DNA from: Carnegiea gigantea
Taxonomy: Eukaryota > Streptophyta > Magnoliopsida > Caryophyllales > Cactaceae
DNA: 64,000 bases
Assembly (NCBI GenBank): GCA_029747015.1
Contig: JAKOGI010000563.1
Coordinates: 62,001-126,000, forward strand
Direction of reading: 5' to 3'
Shown: positions 1-11,600 of the stretch, piece after piece
Numbering within the stretch: the stretch's first letter is position 1
How the letters are laid out: the number at the start of each line of letters is the position of its first letter
Position numbers and translations under genes: made by a program
The notes under the pieces: generated by a model
Told to the model about the DNA's origin: nothing
Databases searched by the model: none
What the model saw: the letters and a program-made list of their open reading frames with translations, nothing else

Positions 1-366
1 TTAAGCCTATTCGATGATTAAATACACACAATCAAACAGACAGTATACAGCGATACTAATTATGTCCAAAGTCACAAAAGACCCGCACTGGGCACCAAGA
101 GGTGAAGTGAAGGCTCCACTCTAATTCCCAGATAATTAATAAGCCTAAGAAGGATCCCATATGATTGCAGCATCAAAACTAATCTGAATTCGAAGCTGCA
201 AAATCTAAATTACGCCACAGAAACAGAGAAATGGCAAGATAGAAGTTGAAGCAGAAAGCGTACAAGAAGTTATGATCAAAGTCGGAAATCCTAAAACCCT
301 TGCATAACCCTAGTGTCATTAACAGAGAATAGAAGAACATAAAACCTACAAGGGGCGTACCATTAC
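1..366 (-). other. First intron (partial) of a probable mitochondrial-protein gene
   Basis: On the minus strand this stretch follows a donor GTAATG directly after the exon at 367-528. It has stops in all frames and no recognisable coding. The following exon must lie left of the window. The stretch could also hold 5'-leader sequence if the exon model is wrong. Confidence 0.45.
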
Positions 367-528
367 CTTATTGGAAATGGCGGACAGAGATAGGAAAGGA
401 GTAGAGAGGAGAGAGAAGTGGCGGTGCTGAGGTGGAAGAAGTGGTGGAGAGAGAAAGAAGTAGCGCCGGCATTGCGCCATGGCCGCCGTCGACGCTTGTC
501 CGAATACCCTAGATAGCGCCATCTTCAT
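367..528 (-). CDS. First coding exon of an unidentified protein with a mitochondrial-type leader (partial gene)
   Basis: The exon reads about 52-54 codons, starting at ATG 528 or at the better candidate ATG 522 (MALSRVFG...), and ends in AAT AAG before a GTAATG donor, phase 0. The peptide is rich in Arg, Ser, Ala and Leu, has almost no acidic residues and contains RRYFFLSPPLLPP, as expected of a cleavable mitochondrial presequence. The mature protein lies beyond the left edge, so its function cannot be stated. The exon at 21488-21616 has the same length class, the same FFLSPP motif, the same ending (K before GT) and the same phase, so the two may be paralogous leaders. Prediction of targeting is an inference; there is no direct evidence of expression. 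Confidence 0.45.
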
Positions 529-1099
529 GTACAACTCGGGGGGGGGGGGGGGAGAGGAAGGGAGAGAGACAGAGACAGAGACAGAGACAGACGTGTATGA
601 ATGACTGGAGAAAGACGGGGAGAAGGAGTAACAGGGGAGAGAGGTAGAACCTTCCTGGAGATGACGGGGCGAGGGGCAAGGGGATGACTACGACGTCGTT
701 TTGCTCTGTTCTGAGTTCTGACAATCTTGCTTCTGGGGTTCGGTTGAGAACTAGCGACGTTTCTGAGCTTCCAGAATGTCCCTTTTTTTTTTGGGGGGGG
801 GGGAAGTAAAAGGCTTGAGGTGCTTTTATTAGGCTAAATCCAAGCCTGCTTCGTGAAAACACTGAATTTTGTGTGAGACCATCACATATAAGATATATTA
901 TGAGATGTATATTTTTATAGTGATTTTTTTTGTAATTGGATGATTAATAATAAATTTAGATGTGACTGTAATATAAGTCACTGTTAGATGTGCCATTAGT
1001 CACCCCTAAATTAAAAAGTTATTCCAAAACACATTATTAGCTACCGCAAAATCTCAAAAAGTCAACCTAAAGGAATGCACCTCACAATAACTCTAATAT
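529..1099. other. Upstream region with simple repeats
   Basis: This is the upstream side of the minus-strand exon. It holds a 13-base G run (about 540-552), a (gagaca)n-like tract (about 566-592) and a T8-10/G9 tract (about 783-803). AT-rich sequence follows from 880. No coding sequence is recognisable. The 3' end of the LINE may lie around 930-1100, but no clear poly(A) boundary was found. Confidence 0.5.
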
Positions 1100-1107
1100 A
1101 AGACAGT

Positions 1108-1455
1108 TTAACTTAAGAATTTTTGTTGTTGAAATATTGATCGGAAGTTTGAACAAAGTGCAAGTTCATCCCCATTATGCAGGGCTATCCTTGCCACTAA
1201 GTGAGTTGCGAACTTGTAGTGTTTTTCCATGCTTAATATGACTAGAAAAAAAAAAAAAGATTTACAGCTCAGAGCAAGACTTCTAGTGTCATTAAATATC
1301 AGTTCGACATGGCTTCGTCCATGTGATAGGTGTTGCAACCTAGATATGGTCCCAAGCAAATCCGATCCAATAGTCACCACATCCCGGTCAGCCTCCTTCG
1401 CTAATTTTAACACCACTCTCACAGCTTCAGCTTTTGGCACGGCAGGCTCTATCAC
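1108..1455 (-). pseudogene. LINE RNase H domain (RVT_3 type), 3' end of ORF2
   Basis: The frame contains PKAEAVRVVLKLAKEADRDV followed further on by ATHLVARIALHNG. This is the usual plant-LINE RNase H pattern (AEA..A...GL.LA...G, SD, VAH.LAR.AL). It is the C-terminal domain of ORF2. The middle is disturbed by a poly-A/T tract around 1248-1260. Stop at 1108. Confidence 0.7.
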
Positions 1456-1959
1456 AACATTAACCTCTTGATTCCTACCTTCACCACTATCCCTCCCTCA
1501 TCACGAACAACCCACCTCAGACAACAATACCCTCGCCGATTGCTGCAGTGATGTTAGCTTTTGCCCAACCTTCTGAAGGTGGCTGCCAACTATCAAAGGA
1601 TAAGGTCCCCCTGGCCAGCCTATAGGCCAAGGTGCCAATCTTATACTTTCTGTAATGCTCTAGCAGATGCTGGAAGCCATCCACCATAAATTGCCAACTT
1701 GGGCTTTCCCCCTTTGACCACCATATTCCTGGCCAACCAACATGCCCAAACCATTATAGCCAAGGACTCAAATTTCTCCCTCTCAAGCTTGTCAAAACAC
1801 CAAACCACTAGATCATTAAAAGATGTATGTAGTGCTTCTTCATAAATCTGGTTGAGCTAGTTATTCTCCCATATTCTTGCTGCACTCAGACATTCGAAAA
1901 TAGCGTGAAGAAGCGATTTTCCCTTTCCCCTACAAATTGAACACGTTGCGTCATTCAAC

Positions 1960-2110
1960 AAATGTCATTATCTATGCTTTTGCTTCGTGGCCAAGAAATT
2001 GTTGAGGGCTCTCCACAACAAGTGGTTTAGCTTGGGTCGGACATCAAGGCCCCAAAGCTTGTTCCACCACTTCATATGCTCCAGTAATGCCACGTGTCTA
2101 TGCGCTGCTA
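1960..2110 (-). pseudogene. LINE zf-RVT (zinc-binding in reverse transcriptase) fragment
   Basis: The minus strand reads WWNKLWGLDVRPKLNHLLW, followed by RALNNFLATK. This closely matches the conserved W..LW....P.K...F.WR...N.L.T motif of the zf-RVT domain that follows reverse transcriptase in plant LINEs. Flanking frames are shifted. Confidence 0.75.
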
Positions 2111-3189
2111 CCATAATCAGCCTCCTCAACAAATATGCCAATTTTATAGTAACGAGTCATCGCTTCTCTAGCCACCAAAACCTAATATCCTGAGTCACAT
2201 TAAAGATCAAGGGCATACTGAGGATTTTCTGTGTGAACTCCTTTGAAAAAAGCTTGCATATTAGGTCTTTCCTCAGGTCCCTATTTGTTCATCAATGAGA
2301 TCAAAGACATGGAGGTTCGATTTGACCTCCACATTGGTACAAGTGGTTACAAGCACGGTATCAACTTGGACTAGAACTCATCCCATACCCTGGCTTTTCT
2401 TCCGTGCCCAATCCTCCATTGCAAGCCTTCCAAAAGAAGGCTTTTCACTTTCATGTAAAACTAGCTCTACAGCCCCTAAAAACATTCTAAGAAATCAAAA
2501 TTCGAAAAATAACGGGTCTTTAAGACCTAATGTACTAGTAATCCACTGTCTTTCATGAGTCACATGCTTGCATCGCTGTAAACAAGGCCTTTATAACACA
2601 TTCAAAGGTCTCTGAAACTCATTCCCCCCATAGATTTTGGTAAGCACAAGAATTCCCGCCTCTTCCAGTGTAACTTCCTTTTCTTCTCTGAAAAACCCAC
2701 TAGAATCGAGCAAGCACAGAGTGGATCTCTTCCAGTGAACCTTCAGGGAATCAAACGACTCATCATATATGATGGAATAGATTGAGCAACCACTTTTATA
2801 GTAACCTCCTTATCAGGTTTTGAGAGCATTTTATCCTTATAACCCTATACCTTCTCCTAGACTCATTCTTTCAAGACGGCAAAAGCAGCCTTCTTGGACC
2901 TTCCCAAGATAGTTGGAAGTTAAGATATTTGGCATAGTGGTCAACACCTCTCACATGTAAAATCTTACATATAAAATCTGGAGCAGATTCACTTTGTCCT
3001 CGTACCTCACGTTACAACTAAACACCACCTCAGACTTCTTACTGTTGATTCTTTGCGCTGAACTCTGCTCATAAATGGTAGTAGTCTGGGTCAAATTTTA
3101 TAGCTGTTGTCTATTTGCCATTACAAAGATTATTGTTGGCAAAAAATATGTGTGAGATTTAGGGGCATAAGTCGCAACTTTAACACCAT

Positions 3190-3953
3190 AAAGCTAATTG
3201 CTTGCCATAGCTCTAGAAATCAAGCCAGAGAAGGCATCAACACATAACAAGAAGAGGTAAGGAGAAAGGGAGTCACCCTGTCAGGGACTTCCAGATAGGA
3301 GGACCTCCCTTCTCACTCTTCCATTAATGACAAAAGAGTAAGTAACAGAAGAGATACAATCGAGAACTCTCTAAATCCATTCATGTCCAAAACCCATTCT
3401 CATCATCACTGCACTCTAGAAGCCCTTTTCAATAATATCATATGCTTTACTCATATCTAGTTTCACCGCACACACACCTCTCCTCCTGCTTCTCTTCCTT
3501 TTCATGTAATGGAAGATTTCAAAGGAAATCAATGCATTGTCAGTAATGAGTCCATGTGGCACGAATGCAGTTGGTTCCAAATGATGCCTGGGAGATGTTT
3601 CTTGAGGTGAGTGTCTTAGACAATATCTTACACAAGACATGGTATAAGTTGATAGGCCTAAACTGGGCCATGCTTGTAGAGTCTTTGACTTTAGGTGTGA
3701 GAATAATATTAGTTAAATTCACACTCTTGAAGTTAACCTCACCACGCCACGCTTGTTTAACAAAAGACACCACATCTTCCCAAACCACATTTGAGAATTT
3801 CTTATAGAATAGAGCATGCAAACTATCCGGGCCTGAGACTTTCATAGGATGCATGTCATTAAGAGCTTCAAGAATTTCCCCTGCTGAGGGCTCCCTCTCT
3901 ATATCTGCATTCATCTCATTAGTAACTTTTGGTAAAATTCCCTGTAACTCCAT
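3190..3953 (-). pseudogene. LINE reverse transcriptase core
   Basis: Two overlapping frames carry the RT landmarks. These are KVSGPDSLHALFYKKF and LTNIILTPKV, FRPINLYHVLCKILSKTL, then LITDNALISFEIFHYMKRKR and GVCAVKLDMSKAYD (motif A with the catalytic Asp), then GDSLSPYLFLL (motif B) near 3250. The expected FADD catalytic motif near 3150 is not preserved. At least two frame changes and several stops separate the blocks, so the enzyme is dead. Confidence 0.85.
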
Positions 3954-4036
3954 GTCAAAAGAAATAGGGTTAGTTGAAACAAAGAGTCATTAAAATAAGT
4001 AATAACTACTCGCTTAATACCCTCGTAAGTCTGCAC

Positions 4037-4321
4037 TCACCCTCCATTTTGGCCTTCCAAACCTCTTTTATAATTTCTCTGCCTCCTAGAGTCTGCTTTG
4101 TGATGGGAAAAAGTTGTATTCTTATCCCTATCCCTCAGCTCATTCACTCGAGCCCTAATGTGTGAGAGAGTCCCCTCCTTGCATCTTAGCTCATCAAGCT
4201 TCGCTCGAAGACTCTTACAAAGTTGTAGGATATCCGCCGAGGGTGGCTTCCTTCGGGTAGCCCTTAATTGCTTCTCTGTCTCCCCAATGCTAAGTCCAAT
4301 ACTACCAAAATTCTCATCCAC
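4037..4321 (-). pseudogene. LINE ORF2 linker between endonuclease and RT
   Basis: This open frame ends in RDKNTTFSHHKADSRRQRN, matching the plant-LINE signature DGDKNTKFFH.KA..RRR.N that lies between endonuclease and RT. The preceding residues are charged and helical, as usual there. Confidence 0.7.
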
Positions 4322-4579
4322 CCAAGACTTAAGATTTTTAGTGCAGCTCTAAATTTTAACCCACGGTTCCTCCCTCACAGCACCCTGCCAAGCCCGAGCC
4401 ACAATATGAATGCACTCCTCATGTGACAATCCAAAGAGTTCAAATTTGAATGATTTTTCTTAGGATCACTCAAATCACAACTTCTCAGTTTCCAAAACAA
4501 GGATTATGATCCGACTAGTATCTTAGAAATGGTGTAAACTTTTACATTTGAGAAAAGATTGCCCTAGTCATGATCTGCT

Positions 4580-4860
4580 AAGAAATAGTCCAGCCTATCC
4601 CTATTGATTCCCCTTTGCCCGATTAAGAAATCTCCCTTATTGCTCAAATCTCGCAATCCACACTAGTCTATCGTCTCCCTAAACTCCTTCATTTGGAGCT
4701 CCCTTCTTTGAGGATGAATTTCTCCCCTCCCGCTACTATCTCATTAAAGTCACCAAAGAAAATCATTGCTAGAGGTGACTTACTATGAAGTTCCCTCATG
4801 CGTTGCCATGTTAAATACTTCTCAGCATGATAACCACAGCATGATAGCCGGCCGCTTCAC
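4580..4860 (-). pseudogene. LINE APE-type endonuclease fragment
   Basis: The minus strand reads YHAEKYLTWQRMRELHSK, then MIFFGDFNEIVAGGEK. Downstream come a CGLRDLSNKGDF block and RLDYFLADHD. GDFNEI and RLD..LA are hallmark endonuclease motifs of plant LINE ORF2. The N-terminal half of the domain is not visible upstream of 4860, and a stop interrupts the frame. Confidence 0.75.
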
Positions 4861-5526
4861 AAAGCACATGACTTTGCCATATATGGAAAGACAAAGGAAA
4901 AGAAACGAGGAGGGAATCTAAAAAGAGATAGGAAATGAAGAAGCAAGAAAAACCTAAAAGGCCTAGCCTAGTCATTAATACTATGGGTATTAGGTAAGAG
5001 TAGTACCGAGTATAGTTGGACCCAACTCAATCTGTTTTTTTTTTTTAAAAAAAACTTTAATGAAGCCAAAATCAATTTTTAATGGTCTAAAGTGAAATCG
5101 GATGCTTGCTTGGGCAGGCTGCTCTCTTTCCATTCTTTCTTGATTCTTAATGAGTACATCTAAGTACCTCATTATTCATAAGCACATCTAAGTATTTTTC
5201 CATGCAGAGTAATCTCTTGTGTCATATTGTTTCTCATTTTATTTTATTTCCCTAAGAATTTCACACCTTAAATATAAGAATATACATAGAAAAATTAATA
5301 AGGAATCAAGGGGGTTTAGCCAGTTTAATCCGATTCAATGGTAAACTAGGTTAACCCGTTAAATTCGATCCTATCAGTTCGACCGGTTGAACAATTGACC
5401 CATTTTTCTTACTGGGTCGATCAATGGGTGGTTCTCTTAACATTGTCCAAAAGGCTTCTAGTGTGTCAAGGGACCATCAGTCGTCTTTGGTGATTGTCAG
5501 CTCCTATGTGACTCAGGATTGTTGGA
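4861..5526. other. Unassigned AT-rich stretch inside the LINE
   Basis: No domain is recognised. It contains an A/T tract (about 5034-5055) and a stretch (about 5290-5430) with repeated ggttaaccc/accggttgaac-like words that resemble small MITEs. It could be the ORF1-ORF2 spacer with an added insertion. Confidence 0.4.
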
Positions 5527-5952
5527 TTATTGGAGACATCCATTAAAGGAAGACCTCAAAACTTTTTTTTTTCCCACCTTGGATGCCTCCCACGCTTTAA
5601 ACTTTGGACCCATAAATGTATTTTCCACCCTCATCCAAGCACCGTAAAAGTTCTCACTTTTATCAGCGGAATCACACAAGCGACCCTCATGCCATTGTTC
5701 TTCCACAACCAAAACAGAAGTTGGGAAGCCTCTCATATTTAATCTAGCCAGCTATTCATTTTCCTTGTTGTTTCAAGCGAAATTCAGGATATAGAGGGTC
5801 CAAAATATTAAGCTCAAACAACAATCTGAGATAGATGCCTCCATCCTCTTGCAAACCAGTGTCTATTGGGGTTCCTAGCTTTACTCCGATCTTGACTCCA
5901 TTGCCTTCTCATGTTCAAAGGAATTTCATAGCATCATACTCAAAAGGCTAAC
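5527..5952 (-). pseudogene. LINE ORF1 C-terminal part: DUF4283 end and CCHC zinc knuckle
   Basis: The minus strand reads IKYERLPNFCFGCGR, then an H...C pair and FYGAWMRV. This is the zf-CCHC_4 knuckle and the YG.WLR box that close plant LINE ORF1. Just upstream is a block ending MKFL...NGVKIGVKLGT, the tail of DUF4283. It abuts the Copia-1 target site at 5948-5952 (ctaac), so the insertion cut ORF1 within DUF4283. Confidence 0.75.
5948..5952. repeat. Copia-1 target-site duplication, left copy (ctaac)
   Basis: ctaac immediately left of the LTR; the identical five bases are at 10917-10921. Confidence 0.9.
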
Positions 5953-6331
5953 TGTTAGGAATTAGAGCAAACTAATAGCGGAAGTATTAGGATGAATAAT
6001 GATAACAAAAGTAAACACGATAACAAGAACAATAAAGAACACCAAGATTTACGCGGAAACCCAATGCGGGAAAAAACCATGGACGCCGATGAGCACAAAC
6101 AATCCACTATGAGCAGGACGAGCACAAACGATCACAATCAATAAGTATTTCTTGCTAGTCGGTTTTGAAAGGGGAGAGGCGAGCCCTTTATAAAGGGTTA
6201 TGATGAGCGAGAATTCTGCAAACCCTAACTGCTGTAGCCGCACGAACTCTGTAAAACCTTAACCACCTTGTTTGGCCATGGTTGCTTCTTCTTTGGGCCG
6301 TCGAGGTAAAATTGGGCCATAACCCCCAACA
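5953..6331 (-). repeat. Copia-1 3' LTR (internally deleted)
   Basis: 379 bp against 458 bp for the partner. The difference is one block of about 78 bp missing near 6141, where the partner carries agtgatttgatcaagattac and following bases. Confidence 0.9.
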
Positions 6332-6439
6332 ATTTCCACCTTGGACCAATTTGTAACACCAGCTCTTGGACACCGCTAAAGCACCCCGAAGGGTGATGCC
6401 CCGAAGGGCAGAGCCCTGGAGGGCAATCAAACGCTGTGA

Positions 6440-9400
6440 ACACTAACTAAGTCCAAGCAATACTCGAACTTAGCTATGGGGAGAGGTTTAGTAAGCGTAT
6501 CTACAGGATTCTCTGAAGTATGAACCTTCCTCACAACAATCTCTCCTACAGCAACTGTATCTCTGATACTTAAGGCTTATATTCTTGGTCTTTGAATAAG
6601 CATCATTCTTGGTCAAGTGAATAGTACTCTGACTATCCGAAAACACCACAGTAGTATCCTGCAGGACTCCAAACTCAGTAACAAAACCCCTCAACCAGGT
6701 AGCTTCCTTTACACCTTCTGTAGTAGCAACATACTCAGCCTCCGTAGTAGAAAAAGCTGTAATAGACTGAAGTGATGCTTTTCATGAGATAGCACCTGCA
6801 CACATAGTGAAGATATATCCTAAAATGGACCTCCTCCTGTCAAGATCACCAGTATAGTCAGAATCAACAAAGCCTGCAACATCCCATGTAGCAACTTTGT
6901 TCCTGTCAAATATCAAGCGTCTATCAATTGAACCCTTCACATACCTAAGGATCCACTTCAAAGTCTCCCAATGATCCCTACCAGATTATGCATAGAATGA
7001 CTTACCACACTCACAGCATGTGATAAGTCAGGCCTAGTGCATACTATAGCATACATCAGACCACCGATTGCACTAGAATAAGGAATATGGGACATCTTCT
7101 TAATGTCCTCCTTAGATCGTGGACAAGACTCAACAGACAATTTAAAGTGAGCTGCAAAAGGTGTAGAAACTGCCTTGCACTTACCCATACTAAATCTATC
7201 AAGTACTTTCTCAAGATATTGACTCTGAGACAAGTACAGCTTACCGCTCTTTTGATCCCTCTGAATCTCCATGCCTAGTATCTTCTTTACAGCACCTAAG
7301 TCCTTCATTGGAAACTCCATACTAAGTTGAAATTTCAACTTGCTGATTAAGGACTTATCCTTGGAAGCTATCAATATGTCATCAACATATAATAACAAGT
7401 AAATAAGAGAACCATCAGAATATTGCCTGAAATATGCACAATTATCAACCGACTGTGTGTGTATCCTTACCCAATCATAAAGGTATCAAACCTTTTATAC
7501 CACTGTCTAGGAGCCTTCTTAAGTCCATACAAGGACTTCTTCAACCGTCATACATATTGTTCCTTCCCAGGAGCAACAAAACCCTCAGGTTGCTTCATGT
7601 AAATCTCCTCCTCCAACTCTCCATGGAGGAATGCAGTGTTTACATCAAGCTGCTCTAATTCCATATCAAACAGGATAACAAAAGCAAGAAGCACTCTAAT
7701 AGAGGTATGATGGACAACAGGAGAGAATACCTCATTATAGTCGATACCTTCCTTTTGGTTGCATCCCCGAACAACCAGGCGTGCTTTACACCTTGCTTCT
7801 TGAACCCCAGGTATGCCTTCCTTTCTTTTATAAATCCACTTGACAGTTAAGGCTCTCCGGCCTTTAGGTAGCTCACATAGATCCCAAATTCGATTATTGT
7901 ACAGACTCTTCATTTCTTCTTGCATAGCTAGGACCCAATTAGACGAACTCGGGCAGGAGATGGCTTCAATGTAAATTGAAGGCGCAACACCTTTAGGAAT
8001 CTCCTCTGTAACTGTAAGAGCATAAGTTATAAGGCACGCACTATCAGTATAGAAAACGGGCTTTCGGATCTCCCTCCTTGGATGATCACGTGCTGTAGAG
8101 TAATCATCTTCCACCTGAGGCTGATTAATACTAGCACTAGGTTCAGCAGTCTGAACCTCTGTACTGGAATGATCGGCAGATATACCTTGAGCTGACACAG
8201 TCTCCACATCTATCTCCAACGTCCTACTGGAAACCTCTCGATCACCTGTACCAGTAGAAGAAACAATAGATTCCTTCCCAGAAGATAACATTGCATTTTC
8301 ATTGAAAGTTACATCCCTACCCTGAATAACTTTCTTAGAGTCAGGACACTACATTCGATATCCCTTAGACTCAGATGCATAACCAAGAAACATGCATTTA
8401 ATAGCTCTTTGTGCTAACTTCCCATTATTTACATGTGCAAACATAGGACATCCAAATATTCTTAGCATAGAATAATCAACAGGATTATCTAACCAAACTT
8501 CTTCTGGAATCTGAAAATCAATAAAAGTATGTGGAGATTGATTCACCAAATAACAAGCTGTTGAAACAGCTTCATCCTCGAAAGCTTTGCGATCCCAAAG
8601 TCCTGCATTAGAAAGCATACATCGAGCTTTCTCTAGTAGAGTCCGATTGATGTGTTCTGCGACTCCATTTTGTTGGGCCTTACCAACCAACATCTTTTGT
8701 CTATCTATGCCATTGACAGCGCAGAACTCAAGACCGTTATCCATCTTGAGCTTCTTGATCTTTCTCCTAATCTGATTCTCTATAAGAGCCTTGAACTTCT
8801 TGAATGTAGAAAGCGTCTCATTTTTCTGTCTCAAGAAGTAAATCCAGACCTTTCGTGAGAAATCATCAACAAATGTTAACATATAGCACTTATCTTCAAA
8901 TGAAGAAATCCTCAAAGGACCCCACAAATTCGAATGGATATAATCAAGGATCCCTTGCATACGGTGTTTAGTTGTAGAGAAACTGACCATCTTCTATTTC
9001 CCAAACACACAATGATTACAGAACTCCCGCTTACCCATACCTACGCTACCCAGACAACCTTTCTTTCTCAGAATGGTCATCCTCTTCTCACTCATATGGC
9101 CCAATCGTATGTGCCATAACTTCGTAGTATTAATATCTGTCGATGTTGTATAAATTGCTGCTGAACATGTAACTGTTGTACCCTACAGAAGATAGAGACT
9201 CCCCTGCCTGAGTCCCTTCATCAGGATCATGGAGCCCCTCATTACCTTTAGGACACCATTCTCAGCTGAGTACCTGGAACCATTAGCCTCAAGAGTACCA
9301 AAAGCTATGAGATTATGAGTCATATCATGAATATGATGAACCTTGGACAAGGTCCTACCTACACCATCATGGGTTTTAATCTGCACTGTACCTATTCTGC

Positions 9401-10433
9401 AACCTTACACTCAGTGTCGTTGCCCATAAGCACAATCCTAGTATCAACAAGCTCATAAGTAGCAAACCAGTCCCTGTGAGGACATACATGATACATACAA
9501 CCAGAATCTAAAACCCAATCACCATCTGACCCCTTTCCAGAGGTAGTGACAACTAACACATCCCCATCGGACTCAGACTCAACAACACAATCAGCTGTAG
9601 CAGGTTTCTCGGACTGATTCTTCTCTTCTTTCTCTTTCTTATTTTTCAGTTTCCAACAGTTAGCAATGATATGAATTAATTTACCACAGTAATTGTAGGT
9701 CTTACCAGCGTGAGGATTTCTTGACTTAGAATGGTTCTTTCACCTGTTACCGTTCCCCTTTTTAGTTGTTCTACCCGTTAATACTAATCCCTCAGCAGAA
9801 TCAGCATGTATGTCATGATCAAACTTCTCCTTAGACAGTAGGTTTGAGTAACATCCTCAAATAATTTAGTATCAAAATTACTATATAGCATGATCTCCTT
9901 AAAGTGTTTATATGAAGGGGGTAGAGACACAAACAAAATAGCCTTATGATTATCCTCAATTTTAACATCTAAATTTTCAAGATCTACAATAATCGAATTG
10001 AAATCATTTAGATATTTTTGAACAAGAGTACCTTCTGCCATTGTGAAAGTGTATAAACTTTCCTTAAGTCGGATCTTGTTGACGAGACTCTTCGTCATGT
10101 AGAGTTCCTCTAGCCGAACCTGAAGACGCATTGCAGTTATCTTACCAAGCACCTCCCGCAAGACATGTAGTGCCAAGCACAACTGTATGGCAGAAAGTGC
10201 CTTCAACTCCAGTTCCTCCCATTCACCGTCCGTCAAAGAACCACGCTTCTTCTTCTGCTGTTCAATCCATTGTTCGTCTGTTATCGACTTATCGTGCTGG
10301 GTTTCATGTGAGGTCTTGAGAGAACCTTCCACAACCCATGCTGAATAAGAAGCGCTCTCATCTGCACCTTGCAGAAATTGAAACTAATCTATCCATCAAA
10401 CTTGTGAATATCAACCTTCATGATTGAAGACAT
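6440..10433 (-). pseudogene. Copia-1 gag-pol polyprotein, inactivated
   Basis: Gag starts at ATG 10433 (MSSIMKVDIHKFDG) and meets a TAG at 10391-10389. Its body, about 10332-9784, has VRLEELYMTKSLVNKIRLKE. Integrase core lies about 8990-8349 (FVDDFSRKVWIYFLRQ, MDNGLEF, QQNGVAEHINRTLLEKAR). RT lies about 8291-7000 ([27 protein letters not shown], then LLYVDDILIAS with the catalytic YVDD). RNase H remnants lie about 6960-6440 with SDSQSTIHLTKNDAYSKTK. Each block is in a different frame or separated by stops, so no functional product is expected. Confidence 0.88.
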
Positions 10434-10458
10434 CCTAAATCAAAGCTCTGATACCACT

Positions 10459-10916
10459 TGTTAGGAACTAAAGCAAACTAACAGCGAAAACATTAGGATG
10501 AATAATGACAATCAAAAGTAAACACGATAACAAGAACAATAAATAACACCAAGATTTACGTGGAAACCCAATGCGGAAAAAAACCACGGACGGCGACGAG
10601 CATAAATAATCCATTATGAGCAGGAAGAGTATAAACGATCACAATCACAATAAGTGATTTGATCAAGATTACAATCTCTCAAATAACTCTCTCACAAATC
10701 TACGATAGTGGAAACAAAATACTTTATAAGTATTTCTTGCTGGTGTGTTTTGAAAGGGGAGAGGCGAGCCCTTTATAAAGGGTTAGGATGGGCGAGAATT
10801 CTGCAAACCCTAACTGCCGTAGCCGCACGATCTCCGCAAAACCCTAACCACCTTGTTTGGCCGCGGTTGCTTCTTCTTTGGACCGCCGAGGTAAAATTGG
10901 GCCATAACCCCTAACA
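10459..10916 (-). repeat. Copia-1 5' LTR
   Basis: Longer LTR (458 bp) with a palindromic TATA region CCCTTTATAAAGGG near 10770, a likely core promoter on the minus strand. Ends are TGTTGG...CTAACA in element orientation. Confidence 0.9.
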
Positions 10917-10921
10917 CTAAC
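10917..10921. repeat. Copia-1 target-site duplication, right copy (ctaac)
   Basis: Matches 5948-5952 exactly. Confidence 0.9.
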
Positions 10922-11577
10922 TTTGAGAAATCAACATCCTTCGCCTCTCTGTCAGCATATGATTGCTTTAGGGCTAGATGGTATCCTATTATTCTCCACC
11001 GGCCACCATTTAGGATCATTCTGACATTGTCTAATGCTCTAAATTTGAAGAGGAATACATCTCTTCCAAATCCATGGTTGAAATCCATGTCTAGGGTTCC
11101 CAATAGAGCTGTAAAACGGGTCGGATCGGGTCGACCCATTTAATAAATAGGTCAATTTCGTATCGGCCTTGAAAATAGCTTAGATTTGCTCAAAACTAAA
11201 AAATAACAAGTTTTCACACTAAATGGTCAAATCGTGTCGACTTCAGGTCGAAATCCGATTCGGTTCGGGTCGGGTTCATGTTTCTCTTAGTAAATTCGGG
11301 TCGATTCGGGTCGGGTTATCGTGTCGGGTCAGACTTTTACAGCCCTAGTTCCTAGCCTTCTGTATTACAGTCTTCACAGCATTCTTGTTAACTTAACAAT
11401 TCTGTCCGCAATCAATTTCCCTAAGAGAGCCAAAAGATTTAGGGATTCATTTAGCTCATCATCAACATATAGTTCTAAACGTCCCTCTTTATACCCCCAT
11501 AGGTGTTGGGTCATCATATTAATAAGTTGGTCAACTTCTCTTGTTGTAGACACTAGGTTTGCATCGTGCATGGCCAT
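10922..11577 (-). pseudogene. LINE ORF1 N-terminal part with DUF4283, split by a MITE
   Basis: Starting near 11577 (MAMHDANLVSTTREVDQL) the frame shows LLALLGKLIADRIV. After the MITE at 11104-11347 it resumes with FGRDVFLFKFRALDNVRMI, then NGGRWRIIGYHLALK and VDFSKL at the Copia-1 target. This is the DUF4283 layout (GKL....V....., FLF.F....D..R.....W...G..L.L..). Frames change around the MITE. Confidence 0.75.
11096..11355. mobile_element. hAT-like MITE inside LINE ORF1
   Basis: Terminal inverted repeats TAGAGCTGTAAAA (11104) and TTTTACAGCCCTA (ending 11347) are of the plant hAT MITE type, followed by the gggtcggg-rich subterminal words typical of the family. Flanking octamers gttcccaa (11096-11103) and gttcctag (11348-11355) match at 6 of 8 positions, fitting an aged 8-bp hAT duplication. 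No coding capacity. Confidence 0.75.
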
Positions 11578-11600
11578 AGAAAGGAGAAGACTATGCTTCT

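Larger units (their letters stand above)
5953..10916 (-). mobile_element. Copia-1: full-length Ty1/copia LTR retrotransposon
   Basis: Two LTRs with TG...CA ends (5953-6331 and 10459-10916) enclose degenerate gag-pol on the minus strand, flanked by a perfect 5-bp duplication ctaac. The primer-binding site TGGTATCAGAGC (minus, just inside 10458) is complementary to initiator tRNA-Met, and a purine-rich AAGGTGGAAAT lies at about 6332-6343. Domain order gag, protease region, integrase, RT, RNase H fits Copia; gag resembles the Tnt1/Tork group (YMTKSL motif). It shares coding similarity with Copia-2. It is inserted in LINE ORF1. Confidence 0.93.
1100..11600 (-). mobile_element. Decayed L1-type LINE retrotransposon, interrupted by a hAT MITE and Copia-1
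   Basis: Read on the minus strand, the parts come in the order expected for a plant L1. An ORF1 has a DUF4283 domain and a CCHC zinc knuckle (about 11577 down to 5527). Then follow the APE-type endonuclease (about 4860-4580), reverse transcriptase (about 4000-3190), a zf-RVT domain (about 2080-1980) and a terminal RNase H (1455-1108). Frameshifts and stops are many. Removing Copia-1 with one target-site copy, and the MITE, makes the ORF1 similarity continuous, which ties the two halves into one element. Exact ends and target duplications were not found. About 4900-5500 between ORF1 and the endonuclease is not recognisable and may be deleted or inserted sequence. Confidence 0.8.

Noticed and set aside
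5527..5742. Plus-strand open frame opposite the LINE ORF1 end
   Set aside because: The minus strand reads a recognisable zinc knuckle and YGAWMR box; the plus frame is its shadow.
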